NCBI GenBank assembly: GCA_037903355.1
Contig: JBAJFE010000009.1
Location: 1,240,001 to 1,304,000, forward strand
Source of the DNA: Trichuris trichiura
Taxonomy: Eukaryota; Nematoda; Enoplea; Trichinellida; Trichuridae
Direction of reading: 5' to 3'
DNA length: 64,000 bases
In this document: one piece after another, positions 1 through 13,400 of the stretch
Layout of the letters: every line of letters begins with the position of its first letter
Position numbering within the stretch: the stretch's first letter is position 1
Translations under genes and position numbers: made by a program
The notes under the pieces: generated by a model
Databases searched by the model: none
What the model was told of the DNA's origin: nothing
The model's input: only the letters and a program-made list of their open reading frames with translations

Positions 1-774
1 ATTCTTTTAAAGATTGTTTTGAGCAAAGCGAGCACGTTATGGTGATTAGACGACTTGGGAAACATTTTTTGCTCTGCATTTTGAGAACTACAGTTGATAA
101 CGAACAACGTTGAAGTAATCATATTGGTAATAAAATTTTTAATCTGTAAAACTAAGACTATGGGCTGTTTAGACTTTGTCGATGCGTATGCAATGTTACT
201 ACACATATAGTACTTGATTATTCTTTAGGTACTATCCTTTTTTGTGACAATAGTTTTAATGCTCTGAGTTCTAGAAGTAGTATTGCAGCGTGTAGGTATG
301 TAAGGCAGGTTAGTTTCGACAGAGCAAAAAGGAATCATGTGAGTAGTACTGTTGCCACTTCGGATTGAGTTGAAATGTTTTCCTCGTTTCTGTTTATCTT
401 CATAATTCCCCTCTTGAAATGTGGCTTAAATCATTTTATTTGTACACCCAAATCCAACGAAGCTATCGGGGCTCGTTGGAACTCTGTTTTCAAGCAAAGG
501 TTTCGAGTTTCATTTAAAACCGCCCCTCTTAGCGCCTTTCTTCGTCAGCGTTGAAAACGAAGTTCAGGTAAGTTTCGAAAGCTTTCCAGGTGTTGTCTAA
601 GTTTTAAATGCGCAAATAACTTTCCATGAAAAAAGGAAATGTGAGTTGAAGTGTTCTTTCAAATCGAGTTCGGTTTTTTCGTTTTCCTGCCTACCTCGCG
701 AAGGATTTCGCTGTTCTAGGTATCTGTTTCTTTGAAAGATTTGCAGGTTCAAATTAATCTTCTACTTGTGAAGC
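1..774. other. upstream region, no gene recognised
   Basis: I see no supported coding exon in this stretch. It ends at the start codon chosen for the WD40 gene and may hold its promoter and 5' leader. A pyrimidine-rich acceptor-like site just before 747 could be a leader splice site. This is only a possibility. Confidence 0.4.
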
Positions 775-3095
775 ATGGAAAATGAAAATAAATTGGAAAG
801 TTGGTTCAAAGCAAATCGGCTTTCGTTCGACCGAGTAAGCCGTTTTGGAATGAACTTCGGCTTATTGTTATTTGCGCTCCGAATTTAGCTTTTCATTCAG
901 CAACAATCGTTCGTTTGCTCGGATATACAATGGCTTCCCATGTACGAAGAGAGCGTCGAGTTTGTCCTTCCGAACCTATTTGGCAATTGCCATAGGTGAC
1001 GCCTTTACTTGTAGCCAAGAAGTTGAAATGAGTCAGCTACGTTTGATGGTTGGTTCCAAAGTGGAAGAATCGGATGGAAGCAGCATTGTAGATTACGAAG
1101 TTGCCGTGCCAAAAATCCAACTTCGTCCTGATTTTTCCGACATGAAGTTGAGCAAATATTTTTCCGAAAATACCTCGGCTGCCTTTACAAAACGCTTCAC
1201 AATTTTGCATAACGGAGACGTGAACCGGTGCCGTTATATGCCTCAATGCTCTGACGCCATTGCTACACAATCAAGCACGGGTATAGTCTACCTATTCGAC
1301 AAGAATCGGCTGCCTTCGCTTATCAGTGAGTTATTAAATTTCTTACTTATCAATTCTGTGCTTACATATGCAATTCATTTAAAAATTGAACATAATGAGC
1401 CGACAAGATTTTTTTAACGTATGAAATTAATTTTAACTTCTCCCCAGTAGTGGTTTGTACGTCTTTAATCCAAAAAGTAAATCCTAACCAGCGCTTAGAC
1501 AATTCATTAGCAAACGCAGTCATTACATTATCAATGAAAAAAAAGTTACCGATCCATTAGCAGAAATGCAAAACCACTGCATTTAAACCAGTAATGAAAT
1601 TCTTAAAAAAAGTTTACCTGCATTTTTGGGTATACTGTAGCGGCGATGATATCGATATGTTCTTGCTGACGTTTCACGCCGAACGTATAGCTTCTTCGCA
1701 GGGATGTGAAAATTTTTAGTTGTTTTTCCAAAGCGCTAATTAAAGTTGGCAAAACGTCAACGTGGATATGACGGCAAGAAACTTCTGGAAAGCTGTGCCA
1801 TCTATATTACTGCATGGTTGCCGCTCGACTTTATTCTTCATCGCCGGCAAAATCTTTAATTATGACTTACTAGCTTTGAAAAGAATACTTAACAAGGCCT
1901 ATGCTTTACATGTACCAATGAAGAACGGAAAAAATGCTTTTTTCTAAAATTGTAATCTTTCAACAGCCGTCTTCGACTCGCCAACTCCCAGTTTGCGTTT
2001 AAATGGTCAGGAGAAGGCGGGTTTTGGCCTTTCTTGGAATGTTTTACGAACTGGGGACTTGCTTTCCTCCAGTCAAAATGGTTGCATATACCATTGGAAT
2101 GTTACGGCTGTTAACCGAACGGAGAAAGGAGCAATGAACAGTATCCGCAGGTTTAAATGCCACATAGGTTCAGCTAACGATGTCGCTTGGAGCAACCATG
2201 TCGCTCAGCTTTTCGCCACGGTTGGCAGCGACCGTAAACTCTGTCTGTAAGTCAAATTGTTGCGTCCAACTTTTGGGACGTCCAATTGTTCGTTTGGTAA
2301 TTCAGCTGGGATTTTAACAATCCCGATCGTTCGAAGCCGGCAGTCAGTGTAGTATGCCATGATAAAGATGCTAACTGCGTTGCTTTCAATAAGCTCAATC
2401 CCGTTCTTCTTGCAACCGGATCTTCCGACAAAGTACTTGCTTTGAAAAGCTTTTTCTTCCGGCAAATCTCCTTATGACAACTTTAGACTGTTGCCATCTG
2501 GGACATTCGAAAAATGAAGGAAAAATTATCTTCAATAAGCACGCCGGATGGCCAAGTGACACGGGTCAGAAGAGCGAATGTTGGCCAGTTTGTTGCTCGA
2601 AGAGATTATTATTATTATTTCAGATCGAATGGTCTCCGCATAATGAATTGGTCTTTTCAACTGGTCATAGCGATGGTCACGTCAATATCTGGAATATCGG
2701 GTTCGTAAATAGCCTTTTGCTTTGCTTTTCCCGCTCAAAGGCATTTTCGCTTTTAAGGAAGCCGTTTTGTTCCGAAGCCAACGCGGGCGCCCATTTTCCA
2801 ACTCAGCTGATGGTGAGATACTGAGAGAAAAAATTACCAGCTAAATAAGGTCCTTATTTTTCGTAGTTCGCCTACGACGGTCACCAGGGTGAAGTGACCG
2901 GAATCAGCTGGCATCACAAACTTCCTTTCCTGATCGCTTCTACTAGCAACGATGAATATGTCCATATTTGGCAAATGGTACACTGTCGAGATTAACTCCT
3001 TATATAGCCTTTAATTGTTGTTCATTTTTCAGAGCCTCCTTGCTTACAAAGACGTTTTGCCGGGAAGTGAACTGCTAACCAATTTAAAAGGATGA
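775..3095 (+). CDS. RBBP4/RBBP7 (RbAp46/48, LIN-53/RBA-1)-like WD40 histone-binding protein
   Basis: Ten exons give a 401-residue protein: 775-834, 889-941, 1015-1325, 1967-2246, 2306-2432, 2487-2555, 2624-2700, 2758-2812, 2867-2977 and 3033-3095. All junctions are GT..AG and phase-consistent. RBBP4 is about 425 residues. Visible landmarks match the RBBP4/7 family in order: the N-terminal helix before the first blade (LESWFKANRLSFDRLF, aligning with the YKIWKKN..LYDLV helix), the DVNRCRYMPQ blade, LRLNGQEKAGFGLSWN, the WD blade ending IYHWNV, TGSSDKTVAIWDIR, IEWSPHNE and ISWHHKLPFLIASTSNDE. Family members bind histone H3/H4 and act in CAF-1, NuRD, PRC2 and HDAC complexes in the nucleus. Identity to the canonical proteins is modest, so this may be a diverged paralogue rather than the essential orthologue. 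The start is the first ATG in frame and restores the conserved N-terminal helix at the expected distance. The first two exons are the least certain part. Confidence 0.87.
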
Positions 3096-5055
3096 ACTAA
3101 GAGAAAAAAAAGTCTTGTAAGTACTTAGGTTGACCCATTCGCGAAAACTCGGCTGAGCAAAAGCGATATCATTCATAATTTTCGCATTTTGGCATCCGTA
3201 AAGCAGTGTACCGCCTATGAACCCATGTTAGGAGTCATTACGTAAATAAATCTCACCGTTCTTTATTTTAAAGACGAAGCTGTTTTGCATAAAAATCCAT
3301 TAAGCTTTCGGGATACTTCACATCCCATCCTCTACGTCTCTATCTAAGTCGTAATTTTGGCTCTCCCACATAAAGGAGGGCTCAGAAGTATCCCGAAGGC
3401 TTTGTCGATTTTCGTAAGCTATAAAGAGCTTATTCTGCGAAGTATTGTTAAGAACTACTTCTTGCAAATACGTAATTGCTAGATGTTACATCGGCGACCG
3501 TGAAAAGGAAGAAAACAAGCCAAAGCATTACGCATATTTTGCAGAGTCCAGTACTACGACGCCTCAAAGTCATGGTAATCTACAAGGCGGGAAATAAGGT
3601 TCCTCGAAAATGGACTGCCGCAGCTACTTGCGTATTGGACCCAATAACTATATTCCTTATATTATAAGCAGCTTGAAAAGGAAAACTTCGATCGACACAA
3701 ATCTTTTGCCGAACCGAAGATCGAATAATTGCTTAATCGAAAAGCAGGTAGTTTGACAGGTTTGGATAGTAGCTGCCCTGTTTATAGCACATGTCCATGT
3801 TAGAGAGTAACGGTGTGCAATGTATACCACAAAGACGCAAGCGCGCGCTTGAAGTGGTTTTCGCGGAGTGGTGCAAAAATAAAGATGACCAACCAAGGCG
3901 GAATGTGAAAACTTAATCTTTCGAATTTCTTACTTAAAAATGTCAACATTGTCTCCGCAGTTCGCTTCTGTCAATGTAGTGATATAAAAACTTTTGTCGC
4001 GCAGGTCAAAGTGATCTATGCTCGCCGGCTACAGTTGACGAAGTGTTGGCAAAATATTCGAGCTCGTCCGGGCGGCTTTGAAGAAAATTTTCTGATACGG
4101 ACTTTGGAAAATTCCCGCTCTATCTGCTCAGTGCAAATTTGCTAGGATAATATGTCTTGCGTAGACTATTTTTTTGCGGTTTGCTAAAGCGAATCCGCTT
4201 TGATAGGCTACGCATGTCCGCTTGGGATTTATGCAAATGACTCATGAAGTTCCGTTCGGTTTCAATTCGGGAAAAGCGCGTAAAGTCAACCGCGTTGAAT
4301 AGACTTGCAATTGTTTCTTTGATTCCGCGCTTGAGGATTTGTTTGATTTCTCAAAAGCTAACAAAGCCAGCTCGTCGCGCGTACGCAATTGAAAAGAACG
4401 TTAGAACGAGAAAATTTTGAAAACCTATTTCCGCAGCGTTCGAACTGGGACGTAAAACCTGTTTCCGTCGGTAAAACCTCATTAAAGTATCGAACCGCAT
4501 TTGATGCATTCGTTTGACGCTGCTGCTCCCGCCGGTGGATCAGAAGCAAGCTTGACGAAAGGCGCGTTAAGGGAAAGCAAGTTACCTGCATGAACTTGTT
4601 CGGTTGGCAACATTTGCTTTTGCTGCTAGCCAACGATTCTAAATTGCCGAGCTTTTTAAAATTCATTATTTCATATTTTTATAAACTTTTCCGTCCATGC
4701 CTCGCCGCTGTTTCGTTTAATAGGCTGCTTTTGACGATTCCGTTCGCTGCGACTTTGACTCGACTTTTCAGCTTTCAGCGTATAGGTTTTGGGAATAGCA
4801 AACGAAACGTGCAACAGCGTCGCTAAAGAAGGCCAGTCACGCAGATGTCGGCTAAAAGCGTTATGTTGACCCAGTGACATTGAACGTCGCTTCAGATGGT
4901 CGACATTATTTGCCTTATCAGCTAATGCATGCAAATGGCGTTCTTTGTTCTGCCAAAAGAATGGCGGTTGCTATACCCAATGGTTGCAAGCATAACTTTA
5001 TTATCCAATAGTCTATATGAGCATCTTTGCTGTTGATGCATAAAAAAAATTGACG
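3096..5055. other. intergenic, no gene recognised
   Basis: Several short open frames occur here, but none has splice-consistent extensions or recognisable domains. I see no RNA gene or long repeat. Confidence 0.4.
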
Positions 5056-6815
5056 ATGCATTGTTGGCAGTGTTACCTTTCACGAATACCACATATGTTC
5101 AAAGACTCATGTCTCACTCTCATCCTGACCCCGCTGGCATTTGCGGAGTTATTTATTTATTTGAATGTTCACTCGTTGGCTATGCGCGTGGCCGTCTGTC
5201 ACACATTCGTTGTTGCTCTTCTTGCAATCGGAAATGTTTGGAAAGAAACATACAGCGACCAGGTTAGTCATTTGTCAGTGAACATGGGAAAGTCGCAAGA
5301 AATAAGCGGAATAAGAATGATCTTAAACAGTTGTGACGCTGCAGACATACGCATCTATTCTCGTAGACTATTATTAACAATAGCATTTCCCCGTGTTGTC
5401 TCTCTGCACGCCGTGTATAACAATAGTTGGCCTGTATACCGGTTTTCCAGCTTTGTAAAGTGAAAGTGGACACCTGCCATATTTCAAAGCGCGGGAAAAG
5501 GCTTGATCGGAAGCAGCTGGCACCAGCAAGAATGATTGAATATACGTTAAAGACAAACCAGTTACACGAAAGACTTGTAATTCATTTTCAAGCGGATACC
5601 GCGTCTCACTTAAGTTTAAGCTGACTTATACTTCTGGTCTTATTTGTAAACGTACGTATAAGCGAAGGAAAGAATTTAATTTTTTTTAGCGACATACTTC
5701 GCTGTTCCGCTTGGTTTGCTTTTAACAACCAGAGTTGCGCAGGATTAATAATTATGTATGCTTTATTATTTATGAAATGTTTTGATAAATGTTTGCAAGT
5801 CAAAGGATAAAAGACCAGCAATGAAAGTACGGTACAATATATTAGTAGTACGCGTAATATCCGTAAAGTAATCCATTGAATAAATTCAAAGGAAAGTTAC
5901 AAAACCCGCGCGAAAAGTCTTGTACTAATATCGAATATGTAATCAATTAAAGACAGGATGAAAGATTTAGTGCACATACGCATTTCACTATTGTTTTTAT
6001 GAAATCCTCAATAGGACGCGTCACAATCGTTATTATGTTAATAATTTGCAAGCTCGCCATTTATGGAACGATCAGCAATTTGTGTATATTGGGAAATTAC
6101 GATTTCCGACGTTTTATGCTTTCATAGCTTTCGAAAATAAGGGTCAGTACGCTGTGGTTTTCAATGTCAATGATCTGCATGCTGGGATTTTGCGTGGTGA
6201 ACGTGATCCACTCGCTGCAGCTGTTCATCCATCGCCACCACTTCGATATCCATAGTCCACTCGTAATGCTGATTACAGGAACTGTTGATGTAGGCGTTAA
6301 AATGTTTGCAGCCGCTTTTTTAGGTTAGACAAAATTTCGTCGTTAAACTGTTTGCTTATTTCACAAAGGAGGCTTTTTTTTAGATTTCAGCTCAGCTACA
6401 TCAAAACGTATGCTTGTATGTCGATTCAGCTTTTACCTGTCGCCGAGTGCAACAGTGTTGACCATAGCAACGTTGAGACTAATGGATCATAAGCAGTTGG
6501 TAGCGTGGCTCGACCCGTTTGCCGCAATTTGTACCTGCGCCACCGTTGCCATTACTTCAACGTTGGCAAGTAAATTACCGAAACTCCGCCTAAATGTTAC
6601 CGTAAACAGTGATAAGAATATTTAGCGAAATAGACTTTTCACCCAACGTTTCCGCAAGTTTCCACTTTAGATTATCAATGATAAGTTTAATTGCCTATTT
6701 GCTTATCAAACTCAGCTTTGACAATGATTATCAGAACAAACAAGTGCATGTCAACATTGTTCACTTCTCTTTACGTTGCAACAAACGAGAATGGAACCGC
6801 TGGAAGACAGGAATC

Positions 6816-6893
<78 letters not shown>

Positions 6894-6987
6894 GGGGTCA
6901 CAAAACGGGTTGGTAATACTGAAAAGAATTTTAGAAGAAAAGAAAAAAATTAAAAAACACGTTAAGAAGAAAAGAATAATAATAATG

Positions 6988-7059
<72 letters not shown>

Positions 7060-8041
7060 GTTGTTGTTGTGCAGTTAAAAACGACCTTCATTAAAAATGT
7101 TTGATAGAACCAGTAAGCCAACCTAAATTTAGGAAAGCTAATATTTCATCAATTGTCTGTACAGTTAAAGAGAAGGTTGACTGATATTAATATTAATAGT
7201 TTATGCAATATTTTCAAAACTTGTTTTGAGTAACATAAACTTCAGTTTTTAATTCGAAGCTGTCTGATGTCGTTTAAGCACGCCATAGTGGTTGTTGAAT
7301 CTATCTTTGTCAATTACGCGTAAAAAAGCAACGCATTTTGATTCTACTAAATTTCGAGTTACATACGTCGTCGTGAGCTTTAGCAGCGTAATTTGACGCT
7401 GTGCTTTTTTCCTCTTTAACAAATAACTGTCGCCTGCAAATTATTCTTTATGAAAAATAGATGTTTCGGAAAAAGTAGTTCATTAATCATGGCAAGTAAA
7501 TGTCTAAAAATAATTTTCAGCAACCAACTATCTCACCGTGCTACTCATGGCCGTCCCAAAGCAGTTTGCGCTGGCTGAAATATGCAGTCAATTCGAAGCC
7601 AACGTAAGACAATTAATCGTTTGCATATTGAAGTATCTTGCGGCAGTTTCCGCAGGAAAATTTGCATCACGTGCGTGTCTGGGCGGATGGCAATCACATA
7701 CTGAACCTAAGTGCTCACGTACGCTTTCGCTGTTTCAAATCCTACGCCGAAAGGTTTGAATCCATAAAAGCATTCCTCACTGCCCACGGCGCTACAAGGG
7801 TATTTCTGCAACCTGAATTCGAGGTAAGGCTTTTTTTCAAAAATTCCAAACTCTACATTGCATTGTATTATTCAAATATTAGTAAATACGCAAAACGCTT
7901 AATTTCGAGTGCCAACGAGTACGCTGCTCTTAAATAATTCTATTCGAAGTTTAGAAGGACGAAGGAGCTCCCAATGGTGACTGTTTGTTCAGAGCGGACA
8001 AGTTTTTGCAACTGCACGATGGCAGACCAGTTGAAGCTTGA
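5056..8041 (+). CDS. divergent cation diffusion facilitator (ZnT1/SLC30-like), partial model
   Basis: Supported exons are 5056-5262, about 6142-6323, 6384-6569, 7521-7603, 7656-7823 and 7955-8041 (stop). The last four join in phase. The junction between the first and second does not, so an exon between 5263 and 6141 is probably missing from my model. The C-terminal part matches the ZnT1 family: membrane segment near LDPFAAICTCATVAI, then LLMAVPKQF, the cytoplasmic domain with HHVRVWADGNHILNLSAHV, and IKAFLTAHGATRVFLQPEFE. Upstream exons give hydrophobic segments where TM1-TM5 should lie. CDF proteins export zinc from the cytosol or load it into vesicles by proton antiport. The paired His/Asp residues that bind zinc in TM2 and TM5 of the family are mostly not visible (for example LAMRVAVCHTFVVAL replaces the ADxxHxxxD-type segment). 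The protein may therefore be a non-transporting partner subunit or a degenerate paralogue. The start could be the ATG at 5056 or the one at 5095. Confidence 0.65.
6817..6892. repeat. (AAT)n microsatellite
   Basis: About 25 uninterrupted AAT units lie inside the intron between the 6384-6569 and 7521-7603 exons of the CDF-like gene. About 95 bp downstream lies a complementary (ATT)n tract. Confidence 0.97.
6989..7070. repeat. (ATT)n microsatellite running into (GTT)n
   Basis: About 24 ATT units are followed by four GTT units. The tract is complementary to the (AAT)n tract at 6817-6892, so transcripts of this intron could fold into a hairpin with a loop of about 95 nt. Confidence 0.97.
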
Positions 8042-9562
8042 CTATCAATTGTCAACTTCGAAATTTGCAAGAATGCTTCTACCTCGATCGTTGCGTGCAA
8101 AAAGTGGCAAAGCAAAAGTAATCGTACTGCTTTCCCGTCTCAGATTCACCACGAACCTCACTGGATTAAAATCACCACGTCAATCTTTATATTCATCGCT
8201 CGAATAATTGTCTATTCCTGATAGATATCTCAGCAGAAAGACGATAAGTCTATATGAGAGTGAGTAGGTTATTTTTCTTTTTTAAAAGCTTTTCTTTTGT
8301 GTATATACCTATACATAAAGTATACTTATTTAAATATTTTATTTCGAATGGCTGTAACCCATTAAGGAACTTCATCCATAGGCTGAGCAACTTCAAGCTT
8401 TTATTACAGGTCAGCCGCAGCATTCGTAAGCAAAAATACGTTTTCTCGTACTGGGAGAGCAGGATTTCCCAGAATGAGCGTTTGTGTGATGGAAATAGAC
8501 CAGCTTTAAATTAAATAACCTGCGCATCATTATTGAATAAATTTAAAAATCAAAGTGTTAACTAGATATATTGCGTTGTTTTCAATGCGAAAGGCTTACA
8601 TGTACATTCTTAAGTCTGCTAGCTTCGCTTCGAACCTTCGCATCAGGAAAATAATAGGTTTGATAAGTAGTCACATTAGCTGTCGTCGCAAACCAATAGA
8701 GCAAAGAATGAGTAAACAAATAAAAAAGTGTTACGATTCAACACTAGCCATAGGCGTCTTCGCTTTGCGAGTAGATACCATCACCTTGAGGCTCCCAGCG
8801 CGACCTTTAAATGCAATTACGTCACACGAATCAATGAGTAAGCAATGCAAGTATAAAACATTACTATTAGCATTTCAGAAAAAGTGAATCACTATGGAAT
8901 ACAAAGAATTGTTCGCGTCTAAGCAAAAGCGTCACTTTAATTACGTAATCAAAAAGCCAACTTCGCGAATGATAATATGAAGAGATGGCTTCGGTTCGTC
9001 GGGAATAGCGCAGTGTAAAGTCTTAGTCTGCTGCTTAACTATTGGAGGCACATAAATAACATTAATGCTAATTTTATCACTGGAGTAACACAGCTCGTTG
9101 GTCAGTCAAAGAAGGTTTCATGGAAATAGCTAAAGCTCAATAATTTAAAAAAAACTGAACTTATAAAAATTTACATTATTCAATAGACACAGGCTTAGAA
9201 AAGCTCTTCAGTAATTTACAAGTCGTAGCTAGTAGTAATAGGAAGCTGCAGAGGCAGTTTAATCATAATAACTTATTCTCATGTTGATTTATTTGCGTAT
9301 TGATTCTGTTCTTTTCAATGCTGGCTTGCAGGCTCATAAAAGTGGCTTCCACTCAAAGGCGTTTAACAAGCATCGAAAGAACAAGATCGATACCGTAAAC
9401 ACGTCAACACGAGGAGAAATCTTTCTTCGAAAGCGTTTCCCACAAAGAATGCAAATACCAATCGCTGCGCAAGTTGCTAGTAATTCATATGCTTGATATG
9501 AAAAAAAATACGTTTGCTTTTGCTCTACAAAAACAATGTAGCCAAACATGCGCGGCAATAAT
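8042..9562. other. intergenic, no gene recognised
   Basis: I found no domain or splice-consistent exon chain. Open frames at 8254-8514 and 8555-8887 are AT-rich, with no features beyond what chance would give. Confidence 0.35.
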
Positions 9563-10188
9563 ATGCACTCGGAAGCAGACATACAAAAAAATAATAATAA
9601 TTCTGCGGCAAATATTCACTGCGAGGCTTGCCATGCTGCTACAATAAGCGCCTTCGATGGCGATCCGTAAGTCGTTTAGTTGCTACCTGAAAATCACATA
9701 TACGATACATGTCATTCTGTTCTCCCAGAACCTTGAAGAAGTCGGTCATTTTTTGCCAGCTGAGTCAGCGGTCGCTGTTGGCTGCACTATTGGCCTTTGG
9801 AGAAAGAGTGGCCGTTGCATCAGACTTTTCTGTTAGCACGTTGTCTTGCACAAGCGTATTGCGAAACGATGAAATTTCCAAGTAAGACTTAACTGCTCCT
9901 TTTCGCTTTAGCCTTTCTCCTCAGCTTCAACGTAGCTTTGCTTTTTTGTTCAATCGGGCAGCTGTTGGCCCGAGACTTAGCGGCTCCTTATTGCTCGTTT
10001 CCCCTTTGGCAAGTGGTTATTTGAAATCTGCCTTTTTGCGAGTTGATTCCTTCGTTTGGCTATTCAGCAATTGCATCCATAACTACGCTGTCCCTTGCAG
10101 GCGCTTGTCTAAGGTTGTGCTGCTGCACGTCGCTTTTCGACTTGTCAAACGGTATGGCATGGTGCCAACGCTAGTATCCTCCTTTTGA
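9563..10188 (+). CDS. candidate small gene, unknown function
   Basis: An ATG at 9563 opens a frame containing a Cys/His pair (HCEACH) and reaches a good donor (GATCC/gtaag) after 9666. An acceptor at 9728/9729 continues it in phase through 9729-9881 (LLAALLAFGERVAVASDFSV) to a donor after AA at 9881. Two acceptors could follow. One at 9911 makes a 30-bp intron and opens a frame to 10188; one at 9924 makes a 43-bp intron and a shorter frame. The phase match across two introns and the lack of stops are the only support. I do not recognise the protein. It lies between the CDF-like gene and abLIM on the same strand. Confidence 0.3.
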
Positions 10189-10407
10189 GTCGAATCGTTT
10201 TCCGCTGAAAGTATTTCATTGATATGACGCTTCTGTTGCCCCGATGCGTATAGCTGGCTTGAATCGGTTGTTTTCAATCAATTGCTTTTTCCCGTCAAAA
10301 TCATAAACGTTATATTTTTGAAGCCTCGTCTTTAGTTTCCTGCTTCTTCGAGTGACCACTTTATCGTTGTGTTGTCAAGGATACGAACACTGGTGTGATA
10401 TATTGCC

Positions 10408-13400
10408 ATGAGTGAATCAAAGGCTAAAAAAGACGAATCGCAGAAAGGGAAGAAAAGTTCAAAGAAGTCAATCGGTGGTCTTAAGCCTGGTAGGTCATCA
10501 GGCTTCAACTCTTCCCTTCCGGTCAGCAGTTGCAATTCTCAAGTGGCTCCCTTCGCGTTTTTGCACTTTTGCTCTTTGCGCAGCTGCCAAGGACTTCGTT
10601 AACGGCGAGGGTTGTTTCCCTGCCATGGTGCTGAGGGCATGCTCGCTTGTTGTCTTATCATTTTGACGAGTAGCGCCAGACTTGCTTGCCAGTCCCGGAT
10701 GTACCCCAAGAGGGCATATATCCTTTTCAATTAAAGGTTTCATCGTTTTTTCCCTTCCAGCTATGTCAGAAGTAATTTGGCGTATATTTTTCATTACACG
10801 TCCACGAAGTCTACCTCCAAGTCGATAGGCGTCAAAACTTTCTTCTTTTTTCCATCGTCTTTCCGCTATCCAACCAAATGTCTTCTTTTTCCGCTTGGAC
10901 TATGATTGATCGAACTCTTTAAACGCGTTGTCCTCAGTCAATGTTGTTTTTAATATTTACGACTTCGTATAGGCTCAAAAATTTTAATGATAACCAAAGT
11001 CTAGAAATAATTGGTATATATGTATATATATAAACTTCGAGCAACATTTCTTTGTCAAAATATGCTAATTATTTTGCGTATGTTTGTTCTTTTCAAGTTG
11101 AATTGTTTTGGAATTGATCCATTTACTTTCAGGAAAGGTACGGTGCGAAGGATGCAAGAAGAAATGCACCGGCGACATTCTGAAGACGGAGAACAAATAC
11201 TTCCACGTGAAGTGTTTCGTCTGCGCGGGTAACTATTGCACCGTTCTGTTTATCTTTACTTGCCACACACGCACAGTTGGCTCCTCGTCTTACCGGTTTG
11301 CTCTCATACTGTTATTATTTCATACAGGCATAGGCGAACTATGTAAACTGGGTTGTAAGCAAGCTAGCGCACTCTACGCTCGCTTCTTGTTAACCATACC
11401 CGGTTGTACAAAGTTAGATGCAAAACTGGTCCGCTGCGTATATGCTACGCACAGTGTCAGGGTGAATAACATCCAAGCTGCGCAGAGAGCGCTTTAAAGG
11501 CCGTATTTTAAACTTCGTCAGCCTTTTGAAGGCTAAGCACGTGAATATTGCTCTTTCCGCAATTTGTCAGTTTGAAAATTCAATTAACCAACTACCATAT
11601 GAGCCTTGACGGTCTCACTGTACTTCTAGTTTGAATATGGAAGTAGAACGACATTTGTTGCACGCGCCTTGGGCGATCGATTTGAAAGCTGTTGACTGCG
11701 CTTCCTTTTATGTAACAGTGACGCAACAATGTCCATGAAAGGCAAAATTATTTTCAGCGCGCCTGCAGGCGAGAAATTCTGCAAGAACTTCACCTTAGCT
11801 AACCTAAGCGCCTTTAGATAAGCTATAAAGTAACATGTAAAAGTAACGTATGCAACAACAACAACGCTATTGATTAGTTTAAATATAGCTTTCGTGTTCA
11901 GCTGTGACAGTCGCAAAAGTTGGAGGAATTAAGTAGGGCGGAAATGGCGACGAATGATTGCAATCCTTTAATGAGCTCTTGAAAGCGGACGGAAGCTTAG
12001 TATTTGATTTCTCTGTACGCATATATATGTACAAAGAGTACATTGTGTCAAATATTTATCGTAGCCTACTAAATGTCCTAAGTTGTAAAATGTTGGGGGC
12101 TATTGTGCCAACGACGAGTTCGTATAGCTTTTTCGAATAATTGAAAGGCGATTAAGATCTTGGCTCTGCCGCAATGGCTTTTTGTCCTTAGGGCAAAGCG
12201 TAGATGATCGTTTGACTTGTTTTTCCCGCTCGGCGATGACTTAAATAAGAAAGAAGCAAAGATTTATTTCCGCTCCGCAGGGAGCCATCAAAATTGATGC
12301 GAAATATAGTGGAGTAAAATTTTTTTGCCGTTGCGAACTCGTATGATGTTTATGGAACTTTGGCGGCGTATCGGTTGGTCACGTTTCTCTCAGCCGTTCC
12401 TTTTTGTCGCTCAATACGTCAAGGGTGGATCAATTCGCTTGGCGTACTGGCGGGTCTATACGTCAAAATGCGTTACTATTCTTAGCTTCCGTATCTTTTT
12501 TCAGCCCGGCAAAAGGGAGTGCATTTCCTCTTCTATTGATTAAGTTGCTTTCAAGCTCGCCTCCACTTCAAAACTACTTTATTAGCAGTTGGTTTTGTAG
12601 AGATTTAATATAGCCTATTCAGCAATAGACGTTTGACTATGCGCAACGTGTGATAACAGATGTTCTTGAGTTGCGATGCAGAAAAAACCTTAATTTTAAG
12701 CGACTGAAAAAGTTGAAATTGTTAACGCTGCAATGGCGGTGGCGGTTTCGCAAGAAAAAGTTTATTTTTTTTAAAAAATGGGCACCAGTCGAATGAAATT
12801 GTTGCAAATTCTCAACCTATGAACAGCGACTCTTCGCTGGTCGCATAAAAGCATTATCTGATGCTTAACAGTCCATATTTGGTAGTCTTACTTTTGTTGT
12901 TGTAACCTCATAAGGTTGCGCTTGCAAGTTGACGTAGTTGGAAGTAATTTTTAAATTTATTATTCAAATTAAAACTGCATTCCAGGGTAGAACGATGGGC
13001 TTTACGACTTTCCGAGGTCGCAGCGTCGATATTGAATTTTATTATGAGAATATTCCAAAATATGAAGCCCAACTTTCGGCTGGAATGATCATTGCTTAGC
13101 GTCGCATATAGACGCTGCAAGGAAAGCTCTATTAGTTGAGAATAGGGTTTTTTTTCAAAGTTGAGTCCTCGTCTTTTGGTTAAAAAATGCCGTAGCCTTT
13201 TGTTCTACGCGTTGGGAAGGTGTGTCGAATCGATAAGCCTTTCTAATAGGTAATTATGCTTGAAATCTTTCGCGAAAACACAATGTTCTGTGGCGAGCTC
13301 CAAAATTCATAATTTAAACGGGACAAGCGACATAAACTACAAAAACTATTTTCTGGGATAATTATTTTGACGCGTAAGTCTATCTTTTTTTAGCGAATAG

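Noticed and set aside
996..1014. A 19-bp GT..AG intron that would keep a longer exon in the WD40 gene
   Set aside because: It is far shorter than any other intron here; a donor at 942 gives a 73-bp intron, the same phase and a better alignment with RBBP4.
6771..7121. Poly-Asn/poly-Ile open frames
   Set aside because: They are translations of the triplet microsatellites inside an intron.
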